Shown here piece after piece: positions 1 to 7,808 of a stretch of DNA of 55,980 nt (within the stretch, counting starts at the first letter, position 1; the number at the start of each line of letters is the position of its first letter). The stretch is from TMED8 sp038125725 (GTDB lineage Bacteria > Pseudomonadota > Alphaproteobacteria > Rhodospirillales > Casp-alpha2): assembly GCA_038125725.1 (NCBI GenBank), contig JAYPEK010000026.1, positions 1 through 55,980 on the forward strand, read 5' to 3'. The notes beneath the pieces were generated by a model, which did not search any database, was not told the DNA's origin, and saw only the letters and a program-made list of their open reading frames with translations. A program made the position numbers and the translations under genes.

Positions 1-2
1 AT

Positions 3-551
3 CCTCCGTTAGAATACAGGCTCAGGCGTCCCAAATGTTTTGATGACGGACAGACAAGACAGCGCGCTGGCCAGCACCGCCAAGAACGTGGCCTTCAGAA
101 GAAACTGAACACGGTCAACGTGGGCATCGCACGGTGCCTCTCCTTCATCACCGGCGGCGATGGCGACCCTGGATTGGTGCGTGAAGAGCTTGCAACCTTG
201 GAACAGCGCCGAAAATCCGTCGAGGCGGAGATCAAGAGCATTGAGCAAGACATTAAGGTCGAGCCGCACCCGAACTTGGCCAAGTTGTTCAGCAGAAAGG
301 TCGGCGAGTTGCAAACTCTCCTGACGGAAGAGGTGACCAAGCCTCAGGCTGCCGAAGCCATTCGATCCATGGTGGACCGGATCGAAGTAAAAGCGGCAGA
401 TGACAGCAAGGCACCGGAAGTAACCCTCGTCGGTGCGCTCGCCCAAATTCTCGCCTTCGGGCAAAGCCACGGCCCGAACCTGTCTGGTTCGGGCCGTACG
501 TTCTTGATGGTAGCGGAGGAGGGACTTGAACCCCCGACACGCGGATTATGA
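3..551 (+). CDS. C-terminal fragment of a large serine recombinase
   Basis: Only the tail of this gene is in the window; the frame is open to the left edge. From about base 105 the product resembles the C-terminal coiled-coil and tail of alphaproteobacterial large serine recombinases. It has a charged helix with EELATLEQRRKSVEAEI, then HPNLAKLFSRKVGELQ and a segment ending in MVDRIEV, the usual order in that family. The catalytic N-terminal domain, if present, lies outside the window. The reading frame ends inside a tRNA-Met gene on the opposite strand, so its last codons (EGLEPPTRGL) are the antisense of the tRNA 3' half, as is common for integrases sitting at their attachment site. The first 30 codons look less family-like, so an upstream frameshift is possible. 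Family assignment is by recalled similarity. Whether the gene is intact is unknown. Confidence 0.6.
   Translation, partial: PPLEYRLRRPKCFDDGQTRQRAGQHRQERGLQKKLNTVNVGIARCLSFITGGDGDPGLVREELATLEQRRKSVEAEIKSIEQDIKVEPHPNLAKLFSRKVGELQTLLTEEVTKPQAAEAIRSMVDRIEVKAADDSKAPEVTLVGALAQILAFGQSHGPNLSGSGRTFLMVAEEGLEPPTRGL
471..495 (-). terminator. Perfect hairpin downstream of tRNA-Met
   Basis: An inverted repeat of 10 bp (GGCCCGAACC and its complement) with a 5-nt loop sits 12 nt beyond the 3' end of the leftward tRNA gene. It could end tRNA transcription. On that strand only a weak T-containing stretch follows, so Rho-independent activity is uncertain. The hairpin also lies inside the recombinase reading frame, near its end. 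Confidence 0.4.
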
Positions 552-584
552 TTCCGCTGCTCTAACCAACTGAGCTACTCCGCC
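508..584 (-). tRNA. tRNA-Met (CAT anticodon)
   Basis: On the minus strand the 77-nt cloverleaf starts GGCGGAG, has a D-arm GCTC/GAGC, an anticodon stem GCGGA/TCCGC around the loop ATCATAA (anticodon CAT), a T-arm with TTCAAGT, and an encoded CCA end. The acceptor stem pairs over seven positions. A CAT anticodon with an ordinary Watson-Crick start of the acceptor stem suggests elongator Met; a lysidine-modified Ile(CAU) isoacceptor cannot be excluded by eye. The recombinase frame on the other strand ends in its anticodon arm, marking it as an integration site. Confidence 0.95.
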
Positions 585-622
585 CGAGGCGGCCGGGTCC
601 GCCTGGAGCGGCCCGGCCCCGC

Positions 623-651
623 GTCATAGAGCGCTCGCGGGGGGCTGTCAA
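623..651 (-). promoter_or_regulatory. Sigma-70 type promoter of tRNA-Met
   Basis: On the minus strand a perfect TTGACA (646-651) is followed after exactly 17 nt by TATGAC (623-628). Transcription would begin near 616, about 30 nt before the mature tRNA 5' end at 584. Position and match to consensus make this a convincing tRNA promoter. Confidence 0.7.
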
Positions 652-683
652 GGGTCTCGGGGCGGCCGGGTTCGGGCACTCCC

Positions 684-1166
684 CTACTCCTTCACATTCG
701 CCGCGCCGATGGCGCTCAGAAGCGCGTCGGTGCCGGGCGACGGCGCATCGGCATTGACCAACCGAGTACCGGCCAGAAGTTTCTGTTCGGTGGGCACACG
801 GTCCGACGCCGCCGCATCATAGGCCGGCGCGCCGGCAATCCAGGGACGGTCCGAAAGGTTACCCTTGGGCGCCGCGCGGGGCAGCGGTTCCGGGTCCTTG
901 ACCCAGTAGTTCACGGGCTCCGGCGCGGAGAGTTTCTGCTCGGCCGTCGGCGCCGGACGTTCGTAACGCTGCGGCGCGGGGCCGAAGTAGTTCACCATCC
1001 GCCGCTCGTCATGGAAATTGGGTTTTTCGTGGCAGACCACGTTGCCTAGCGACTGGTAGCAATAGACCGGCTCGCGGTCCTCCACCGCCGCCTCGTAGGC
1101 GGATTTCTGCGCACAGGCCGAAAGCGCAGCGGCGCAGGCCAATACCGTCAACAACCGTTCCAACAT
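684..1166 (-). CDS. Small predicted lipoprotein
   Basis: A 160-residue product starts MLERLLTVLACAAALSAC. This is a short hydrophobic signal peptide ending in the lipobox LSAC, so Cys18 should be lipidated and the protein anchored in an envelope membrane. The start was chosen because GGAGAG lies 7 nt upstream; a longer frame begins 45 nt earlier without such a site. The mature part is rich in Pro, Ala and charged residues and carries two cysteines (YCYQSLGNVVCHE). No enzymatic motif is visible. The gene stands alone between the tRNA and the reductase gene on the same strand, with about 145 nt to its left-hand upstream neighbour. I do not recognise the family. Confidence 0.7.
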   Translation of the reverse strand: MLERLLTVLACAAALSACAQKSAYEAAVEDREPVYCYQSLGNVVCHEKPNFHDERRMVNYFGPAPQRYERPAPTAEQKLSAPEPVNYWVKDPEPLPRAAPKGNLSDRPWIAGAPAYDAAASDRVPTEQKLLAGTRLVNADAPSPGTDALLSAIGAANVKE

Positions 1167-1311
1167 CTCAACTCTCCAACCATTCCAACTGGGCGCAAGC
1201 CGCCCATGCATGGAGATATTGCAGATTCGATGCCAAAACGAAGGCCGTCCCGAGAAACCCCGGAACGGCCTTTGGATTCAATGCCGTAAAAGGTTAACGG
1301 CGGTGGTGCGA

Positions 1312-2316
1312 TCAGCCGTTGACGTCGATCACCGTGCGCCCGCGCACCTGGCCCTGGAGGATTTTGCCGGCCAGTTCCGGCAACTGGGCAAGAGGTGCCT
1401 CGTTGGTGACCGCGTCGAGCTTGTCGAGCGGCAGGTCCTTGGCCAGCCGCGCCCAGGCTTCGAGACGGCGGTCCTTCGGGCAGGTGTTGGAATCGATGCC
1501 GCAGAGGTTGATACCGCGCAGCAGGAACGGCAGCACGTTGGAGGTGAACTCGATGCCGCCGGCATTGCCCACCGACGCCACCGTGCCCCAATAGGCGATC
1601 TGCGGCAAAACGTTGCCGAGCATGGCACCGCCGACGTTATCGATGCAGCTGGCCCAGCGCTCGGAGCCCAGGGGCCCGCGCGGCGCTTCCATCAATTCGT
1701 CGCGACCGACGAAGGACGTGGCGCCGAGCCCCGTCAGATATTCGTGGGTTTCGGCCCGGCCGGTCCCGGCGGCCACCTTGTAGCCCAGGTTGGCGAGCAC
1801 GCTCGTCGCCACCGAGCCGACGCCGCCCGCCGCGCCCGTGACTAGCACTTCCTTGTCGGAAGCGGGCGTGAGACCGTGCGCTTCCAGGGTCATGATAGCC
1901 AGCATGGCGGTAAAGCCGGCGGTGCCGATGGCCATCGACTGCTTCATCGAAAGCCCCGCCGGCACCGGTACCAGCCAGTCGCTCTTCACCCGCGCGCGCT
2001 GAGAGAAGCCGCCCCAGTGGATCTCGCCGACGCGCCAGCCGGTCAGGATCACCTCGTCGCCGGGCTTGTAGTCGGGCGATGACGACTGCTCGACGACGCC
2101 GGAGAAGTCGATCCCCGGCACATGCGGATATTCGCGCACCAGGCGGCCGAGGCCGTTGATGATCATGCCGTCCTTGTAGTTGAGGGTGGAATACTTGACC
2201 GCGACAGTGACGTCGCCTTCCGGCAGGCGGTCGTTCGGCAGCGTCTGGATGGAGTGGCTGACCTTACGGTCCTCGCTTTCCTCCAGCAGAAGGCAGGTGA
2301 ATTGATCGTCGCTCAT
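1312..2316 (-). CDS. acuI: Acrylyl-CoA reductase (NADPH), AcuI/YhdH family
   Basis: A 334-residue medium-chain dehydrogenase/reductase without the zinc-binding cysteines of alcohol dehydrogenases. The N-terminal GroES-like domain contains LNYKDGMII and HVPGIDFSGVV. The Rossmann domain has the nucleotide loop GAAGGVG at residues 161-167. These match the AcuI/YhdH group, which reduces acrylyl-CoA to propionyl-CoA with NADPH and serves DMSP/acrylate or 3-hydroxypropionate metabolism while detoxifying acrylyl-CoA. The start MSDDQ was chosen because GGGAGG lies just upstream; a longer frame of 356 codons has no ribosome site. The gene is monocistronic in appearance and divergent from the secreted protein gene at 2469. 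No other DMSP genes are visible nearby, so the physiological substrate is inferred. Confidence 0.9.
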   Translation of the reverse strand: MSDDQFTCLLLEESEDRKVSHSIQTLPNDRLPEGDVTVAVKYSTLNYKDGMIINGLGRLVREYPHVPGIDFSGVVEQSSSPDYKPGDEVILTGWRVGEIHWGGFSQRARVKSDWLVPVPAGLSMKQSMAIGTAGFTAMLAIMTLEAHGLTPASDKEVLVTGAAGGVGSVATSVLANLGYKVAAGTGRAETHEYLTGLGATSFVGRDELMEAPRGPLGSERWASCIDNVGGAMLGNVLPQIAYWGTVASVGNAGGIEFTSNVLPFLLRGINLCGIDSNTCPKDRRLEAWARLAKDLPLDKLDAVTNEAPLAQLPELAGKILQGQVRGRTVIDVNG

Positions 2317-2468
2317 GGCGGGTCCCTCCCACGAATTCCGGTTCACGATAGGCTCGGCGGCCAATATAGGCGCCGAGTGCATGACGTCAACGGCACATGA
2401 AGGTTGCCGCCATTTCAGACTTCACCTAGTGTTGTTTGCGTACAGAATCGCGAAATGGAGGTTCCAGT

Positions 2469-3044
2469 TTGCGTTTCCTGCTTCCCGCTTTGGTCGTTTT
2501 TACCGTTTTCGCGCCGGCCGCGAACGGCGAGGAACAAAAGGACGTGTTCCGGCGCCTGATGAACGAGCCCGTCACGCTCTTCGACTGGGGACTCGCCAAC
2601 CTGAAGCGCGATATCGAGCGCGCCGCGCTGCGAGTGATGCCAAGTTGGCTCGGCCCCGGCGCGCAACGGCCGCAAACCGGCACCATCTACAACTGGCGTG
2701 CCAATCGGATCACCCTATACGTCTCGGTCGCCATTCCCAGGCCGCAGCGCACGCGCGACGCCTGCGTCGGCACCTTCCGGGAAATCGTCTCGACATTGGT
2801 CGAGGGCGCGCCGAGCGGCCCCAACGCGGCGGGCTGGTACCTGCGCAACGCCTTCCAGCCGAGCGGCCATTTCTGGTCGAGCCGCTTCGAGGATGTCGGC
2901 GCAAAGCTTTCGAAGCTGGTGCAGTTGGAAATTTCGTTTCTGCCGGCGACGTTCGAATCGATTAACGGCGACACCCGCCGCATCAGTTGCACCGGCCGGC
3001 TCGACGCGGAGCCGAACGAACTGACCTTCGACGAGGTTTCCTAG
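2469..3044 (+). CDS. Secreted protein of unknown function
   Basis: The 191-residue product begins with a TTG codon 7 nt after a perfect GGAGG (2457-2461), which decides the start over an in-frame TTG 33 nt upstream. Residues 1-20 (LRFLLPALVVFTVFAPAANG) form a clear signal peptide, so the protein is exported. The mature part has one internal cysteine (RTRDACVG) and another near the end (RISCTG), which might pair in the periplasm. No enzyme motif is recognised. It is transcribed away from acuI, and its stop overlaps by 4 nt the end of the convergent transporter gene. Function unknown. Confidence 0.7.
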   Translation: MRFLLPALVVFTVFAPAANGEEQKDVFRRLMNEPVTLFDWGLANLKRDIERAALRVMPSWLGPGAQRPQTGTIYNWRANRITLYVSVAIPRPQRTRDACVGTFREIVSTLVEGAPSGPNAAGWYLRNAFQPSGHFWSSRFEDVGAKLSKLVQLEISFLPATFESINGDTRRISCTGRLDAEPNELTFDEVS

Positions 3045-3913
3045 TCGCCTCCCCCCTTGCGAAGATGCTCTCGGAACATGGTGTAAAGTCCGCTGGCGAC
3101 GATGATCGCCGCGCCGGTAACGGTCGGCAGGTCCGGCAGGTCGTCGAAAAGCAGATAGCCCATGACGATGGCCCAGACGATGAGGAAATAATTGAGCGGT
3201 TGCAGCGACGCCGCGTCGGCATGTTCCAGCGCCAGGATCAGCAGGAAATGCGCGAACAGCCCGGAAGCCGACAGCACCGCCATCAACACCCAGGCCTCGA
3301 GCGTCGGCGGCTGCCACGCCGCCAGGCCGAAAGGCGTCACCGCCAGCGCCCCCACCCAGCCCATGTAGAACAGGCTGGTGGCCGATGAATCGGTGCGCGA
3401 CACCAACCGCGTCATCACCTGATAGACGGCGAACATCAGCGCCGCCGCCAGCGGGATCAGCACTGGCGCGGAAAACACGCCTGTGCCCGGGCGGATCACC
3501 ACCAGGGCGCCGATGAACCCGACCGCCACCGCCGCCCAGCGCCGCCAGCCGACCTTTTCACCCAGCACCAGCGGCGCCAGCGCCGTCACCATCAGCGGGA
3601 AGGTGGCGAAAGTGGCATGGATATCGGCAAGCCCCAGGAACCGGAGCCCGAAAGCGAACAGCGCGATCTCGGCCAGCATGATGAGCGAGCGCAACCCCTG
3701 CAAAACCGGCCGCTCGGTGGCGAAGCAGCGCCGCCAGCCGACACGGCGAATGGCATAACCGGCTGCGAAGGCGGCAAACACCCAGAAGCGCACCATGACG
3801 AACTGCGCGACCTCGTAGTCCCTGACCAGCACCTTGGTGGCGGCGTCTTGCGATGCGAACATGAACACGGCGCCCAAGCAGAGCGCCATGCCCAATCTGT
3901 TGGAATTGGCCAA
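3041..3913 (-). CDS. DMT-superfamily transporter (EamA domains)
   Basis: A 290-residue integral membrane protein with about ten hydrophobic segments arranged as two EamA repeats. The first repeat ends with the usual LVLGEKVGWRRW and GALVVIRP, and the second ends with LFDDLPDLPTVTGAAIIV. This is the hallmark of the drug/metabolite transporter superfamily of inner-membrane exporters and importers; the substrate cannot be told from sequence. The gene follows pyrC by 3 nt on the same strand and probably ends the leftward glycosyltransferase-asnB-pyrC unit. A second, unrelated member of the superfamily lies at 25195. Confidence 0.9.
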   Translation of the reverse strand: MANSNRLGMALCLGAVFMFASQDAATKVLVRDYEVAQFVMVRFWVFAAFAAGYAIRRVGWRRCFATERPVLQGLRSLIMLAEIALFAFGLRFLGLADIHATFATFPLMVTALAPLVLGEKVGWRRWAAVAVGFIGALVVIRPGTGVFSAPVLIPLAAALMFAVYQVMTRLVSRTDSSATSLFYMGWVGALAVTPFGLAAWQPPTLEAWVLMAVLSASGLFAHFLLILALEHADAASLQPLNYFLIVWAIVMGYLLFDDLPDLPTVTGAAIIVASGLYTMFREHLRKGGGD

Positions 3914-3916
3914 GTT

Positions 3917-4969
3917 CTAGACCAGCCGCCAGCCGGCGTCTTCGCCGCCGCCGAACACCTGGACGCTTTCGCCTTCCGAGGTGGTGACGGTCTCGGGCGG
4001 CGTATGCGCCGCGCGTTCCAGGGTGACGGTCCCGCTGTTGGCTTCGAGGCCGTAGAACGCGGGGCCGTTGAGCGAGGCGAAGTTTTCGAGCCTGTCCAGC
4101 GCGCCTTCCTGGTCGAAGACGCGCGCATAAGTCTCCAGCGCCGACGGCGCGGTGAAGATGCCGGCGCAGCCGCAGGCGGTCTCCTTGGCGCTGCGCGCAT
4201 GCGGCGCGGTGTCGGTGCCGAGGAAGAACGGTGCCTCACCCGACGTCGCCGCGTCCACCAACGCCAGGCGGTGGGTTTCACGCTTGGCGATGGGCAGGCA
4301 GTAGAGATGCGGGCGGATGCCGCCGCGAAAGATATCGGTGCGGTTGATCACCAGGTGATGCGCGGTGATGGTGCAGCCGAGCCGCCCCGGCGCCTCCGCC
4401 CAGCGGGCGCGGACGAAATCCACCGCGTCCTTGGTGGTGGCGTGCTCGAAGACGATCTTCAGGTCCGGGAAGTCCTTGATCAAGGGCGTCAGCACCTGCT
4501 CGATATAAACCGCTTCGCGGTCGAACAGGTCGATGGCCGGGTCGGTCGCCTCGCCGTGCACCAAAAGCGGCATGCCGATTTCCTGCATGCGCTCGAGCGT
4601 GCCGTAAACGCGCTTCACGTCGGTGACGCCGGCGTCTGAATTGGTCGTAGCACCGGCGGGGTAGAACTTCACCGCGGCGAAAACACCTTCCGCGTAGCCG
4701 CGCGCGATCTCGTCGGCATCGGCCTTGTCGGTCAGATAGCAGGTCATCAGCGGCGTGAAATCGGTACCCGCCGGCAGCGCCGCCAGGATGCGCTCGCGAT
4801 AGGCCTCGGCGGCGGCGACGGTGGTCACCGGCGGCACAAGGTTTGGCATGACGATGGCGCGGGCGAACTGGCGCGCCGTATGCGGGACGACGGCCGCCAG
4901 CATGGCGCCGTCGCGGAAATGCACGTGCCAGTCGTCGGGGCGTCGGAGGGTCAGGCTGTCAGTTGTCAT
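3917..4969 (-). CDS. pyrC: Dihydroorotase, class II (PyrC)
   Basis: A 350-residue amidohydrolase closing carbamoyl aspartate to dihydroorotate in pyrimidine synthesis. Metal ligands are visible: His14 and His16 in DWHVH, the lysine to be carboxylated in AAVKFYPAGATTNS (Lys101), the His of LLVHGE, the His of FEHATTKDA, and the Asp of GTDTAPHAR. Length and N-terminus (LRRPDDWHVHFRDG) align well with E. coli PyrC as recalled. The ATG at 4969 was chosen on that basis. An in-frame TTG at 5005 would overlap the asnB stop by 4 nt and suggests translational coupling if used. It sits in an envelope-glycan unit, an unusual place for a pyrimidine gene. Confidence 0.95.
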   Translation of the reverse strand: MTTDSLTLRRPDDWHVHFRDGAMLAAVVPHTARQFARAIVMPNLVPPVTTVAAAEAYRERILAALPAGTDFTPLMTCYLTDKADADEIARGYAEGVFAAVKFYPAGATTNSDAGVTDVKRVYGTLERMQEIGMPLLVHGEATDPAIDLFDREAVYIEQVLTPLIKDFPDLKIVFEHATTKDAVDFVRARWAEAPGRLGCTITAHHLVINRTDIFRGGIRPHLYCLPIAKRETHRLALVDAATSGEAPFFLGTDTAPHARSAKETACGCAGIFTAPSALETYARVFDQEGALDRLENFASLNGPAFYGLEANSGTVTLERAAHTPPETVTTSEGESVQVFGGGEDAGWRLV

Positions 4970-5001
4970 GGCGCTACCCATACTCCCGCTTCGCGGCGCA
5001 C

Positions 5002-6774
5002 TCAAGCCGCCAGCAAATCAAACGTATCCCCTTCGGCCGGCCGGCCGAGGATGTGGTGCTGATGCCAGAGCGCATAAAACAGCAGCGCCCACTGCGCCTG
5101 GCCGGAGCGCTTGCCGGCAGCGCCGAACAGCGCCTGGACGGCGTCCGGGCGGCAGAGCTCCTGGATGCCTGCCTGCCCGGCCACCAGGGGGCCCAACCGC
5201 GCGCCCTTGGCCTCCAGCCATGTGCCCACCGGCACCGTGAAGCCGCGCTTGCGGCTGAACGGCTCACTTTCCGGCAGCGCCGTCGCCAGCCATTTCCGCA
5301 AAAGCCATTTCCCCAGCCGCCCGCGCACCTTGAGCCGGTCGGCCAGCGGAAAGGCGAACCCCGCCACCGCCGGGTCCAGGAACGGCACCCGGCCTTCGAT
5401 CCCGTGCGCCATCAGGCAACGGTCGACCTTGGTCAGAAGATCGTTGGGCAGCCAATCGGCGCAATCGACGGCCTGCGCCTGTTGCAGGCCGCTGGCGCCT
5501 TTGGGCGCGGCCTTCTCGGCGCGTTGGATGCCGTCGCGCCAGGCCGGCGTGTCGTCGCGCAGAATTCCGAGGCCACTCAGGATGCCCTGGTCGCGCATGC
5601 GCCGCCCGCCCAGAATCCAGGGCCTGGCGGCGCGGCGGTAGCGGCCGTAACCGGCGAACATCTCGTCGCCGCCCTCGCCGCTCAGGATCACCTTGAGGCC
5701 GGCCCGCTTTACCGTCGCCGCCAGCTTATAGGTCGGCAGCGCCGCGTAGTCGGCGACCGGATCGTCGAGTGCCGCCGCCACTTTCGGCGCCAGGGACCAG
5801 AAATCATCCTCGCCGAACTCGATTTCGGTATGCTCCGCATGCGCCGCCTTGGCCACCGCACGGGCATGGTCGCGCTCGTCGGCAACGCCACCGGCGCCGC
5901 CGAAGCCGACAGTGAAGGCCTGCACCGGCTTATCGTTGAGCTTGTCCATCATGGCGATCAACGCCGACGAATCGATGCCGCCCGACAGGAACATGCCGTA
6001 AGGGACGTCGGCGCGCTGGTGCATGTCTACGCTGTCTTCCAGCACCGCCATCAGTTCGTTGATCGCGGCGCGCGGATCCGGCGCGCGCTGCTGGGCTGGC
6101 GGCAGCGCATCCAGGCGGTGGCGCTCGATGATACGCCCGGCGCGAATGACCAGCGTCTCGCCCGGCAGCACGCGCTTGATCCCGGCAATCGGCAGATTGT
6201 CGCCTGTGGTGAACTGCAATTGCAGCAATTCGCGCGCCTTCGCCGCATCGACGCTGGGCGCCGCCAATCCGGCCCGCACCAGGGCCTGGGCCTCGGAGGC
6301 GAAGGCGAAGGTTTCGCCGGTCTCCACGTAATAGAGCGGTTTGATGCCGAACGGGTCGCGGCTCAGCACCAGGCGGTCGGTCTGCGGATCGTGCAGCGCG
6401 ATGGCGTACATGCCGCGCAGCCGCCTCGCATACTCGACCCCATCGCGGAGGTAGAGATGCAGCGGCGTTTCGCAGTCGGACTGGGTCTCGAAGGTGCCGT
6501 CCGGAAATTCCCGGCGCAGTTCGCGGTAGTTGTAAATCTCGCCGTTGGCAACCAGCGACACGAGCCCGCCAGACGGCCCGCGCGCATGCAGCGGCTGGTC
6601 GCCGGTGGCGAGATCGATGATCGCGAGGCGCGTCTGCAACAGGCCGACGGCGCCGCTCAGGTGCCGCCCGGTGCCGTCCGGACCGCGATGCAGAAGTGCG
6701 GTCTCCAAGGCATCCAGGATCGCCGGATCGGGGGCCGCGTCATTGCGCATGACGATGCCGGCGATGCCGCACAT
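5002..6774 (-). CDS. asnB: Glutamine-dependent asparagine synthase family protein (AsnB-like)
   Basis: A 590-residue two-domain amidotransferase. Cys2 after the initiator Met is the glutaminase nucleophile (MCGIAG). The class II glutamine amidotransferase domain fills about residues 2-200 with RLAIIDL and NGEIYNY. The synthetase domain carries the pyrophosphatase loop SGGIDS at 264-269 and SGEGGDEMFAGY. The enzyme makes asparagine from aspartate, ATP and glutamine, or amidates a sugar or peptide carboxylate: paralogs inside glycan clusters often modify polysaccharides. Its ATG overlaps the stop of the upstream glycosyltransferase by 1 nt (TGATG), so it belongs to that operon. Which role applies is not decidable here. 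Confidence 0.9.
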   Translation of the reverse strand: MCGIAGIVMRNDAAPDPAILDALETALLHRGPDGTGRHLSGAVGLLQTRLAIIDLATGDQPLHARGPSGGLVSLVANGEIYNYRELRREFPDGTFETQSDCETPLHLYLRDGVEYARRLRGMYAIALHDPQTDRLVLSRDPFGIKPLYYVETGETFAFASEAQALVRAGLAAPSVDAAKARELLQLQFTTGDNLPIAGIKRVLPGETLVIRAGRIIERHRLDALPPAQQRAPDPRAAINELMAVLEDSVDMHQRADVPYGMFLSGGIDSSALIAMMDKLNDKPVQAFTVGFGGAGGVADERDHARAVAKAAHAEHTEIEFGEDDFWSLAPKVAAALDDPVADYAALPTYKLAATVKRAGLKVILSGEGGDEMFAGYGRYRRAARPWILGGRRMRDQGILSGLGILRDDTPAWRDGIQRAEKAAPKGASGLQQAQAVDCADWLPNDLLTKVDRCLMAHGIEGRVPFLDPAVAGFAFPLADRLKVRGRLGKWLLRKWLATALPESEPFSRKRGFTVPVGTWLEAKGARLGPLVAGQAGIQELCRPDAVQALFGAAGKRSGQAQWALLFYALWHQHHILGRPAEGDTFDLLAA

Positions 6775-7796
6775 CAGCCGGCAACCTCGCGGAAGAATTC
6801 AAGGTATTTGGCGACGACGCTGTCCTCGGTAAAATGAGTCATATAGACCTCATGACCGCGCTGGGTGATCCGTTCGCGCAAGTCGGCGTCGTCGATGACC
6901 ATGCGCAGCGCCTTCGACAGCATGGCGGGATCGTCGGTCGGTACCAGGACACCGGATTCCAGATGATCGATCAGGGTGCCCGGGCCGTAGCTGTCGGCGG
7001 CGACCACCGGGCGCCCATGCGCCCAGGCCTCCAGCACCACGTTGCCGAGCGGCTCGTGCCGGGACGGGCAAACGAAGATATCGCAGGTGGCCAGCAGGGC
7101 AGCGATGTCGTCGCGCCAGCCCAGGAAGCGCACGCGCGGCTTCACCGCCAAATCCTCCGCCATCTTTTCCAACTCGCCCCGAAGCGGCCCCTCGCCGGCG
7201 ATCCAGAGGTAAGCGTTGGGCGTGCGGCTCAGCGCCTCGAGCATCACGTCGAAGGCCTTGTTCTCGTGCAGCCGCCCCATGGCCAGCAGAAGCGGCACGC
7301 TATCGGGCGTATAGTATTTCTGCCGCGCCAGCGGCGCGGCGGGTTCGGCGGAAACGAAGTTCGGCAAATAGTGGGCTTTTTCCTGGGGCCAGCCTTCCTT
7401 CACAAGGTAGTCGGCGATGTCCTGGGTATTGCCGATCAGATGGTCGCAGGCGCGGTAGTACTTGAGATCGTAGTAACCGCCCAACCGCGCCGCATGGACG
7501 AAATCGCCGGCCGGGCACATGGCGGTGGCGCGGTTCATCCATGTCAGCACGATATCGGGCTTGAAGCTGGCGATCTCGCGCTTCAACGCGCGCGGCGTCG
7601 ACCAATCCATCTTGCCGCCGAACTTCAATTCAAGCTGATCGACCCCGCCGGCCCGCAACGCCGCCGCGCGGCCGGCATTCTCGCGAATGATCACTCGCTG
7701 TTCGATGTCAGTGCGCTCCAGCGCGCAGGCCAGGCGCACGAAAAACGCCTCCGCGCCGCCGTAGTCGGCTCCGGCCATGGCTTGCAGCACGCGCAT
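6774..7796 (-). CDS. Glycosyltransferase family 4
   Basis: A 340-residue GT-B enzyme. The N-terminal domain starts MRVLQAMAGADYGGAE, with the glycine loop typical of family 4. The C-terminal nucleotide-sugar domain contains LLAMGRLHENKAFDVMLEA and the E-x7-E type stretch CPSRHEPLGNVVLEAWAHG followed by GRPVVAADSYGP. Such enzymes transfer a sugar from a nucleotide donor to a growing lipid-linked glycan at the cytoplasmic face of the inner membrane. It lies between another family 4 enzyme and asnB with 1-12 nt spacing, consistent with one LPS or exopolysaccharide operon. Donor and acceptor are unknown. Confidence 0.9.
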   Translation of the reverse strand: MRVLQAMAGADYGGAEAFFVRLACALERTDIEQRVIIRENAGRAAALRAGGVDQLELKFGGKMDWSTPRALKREIASFKPDIVLTWMNRATAMCPAGDFVHAARLGGYYDLKYYRACDHLIGNTQDIADYLVKEGWPQEKAHYLPNFVSAEPAAPLARQKYYTPDSVPLLLAMGRLHENKAFDVMLEALSRTPNAYLWIAGEGPLRGELEKMAEDLAVKPRVRFLGWRDDIAALLATCDIFVCPSRHEPLGNVVLEAWAHGRPVVAADSYGPGTLIDHLESGVLVPTDDPAMLSKALRMVIDDADLRERITQRGHEVYMTHFTEDSVVAKYLEFFREVAG

Positions 7797-7808
7797 GTCA
7801 GGCGCTCC

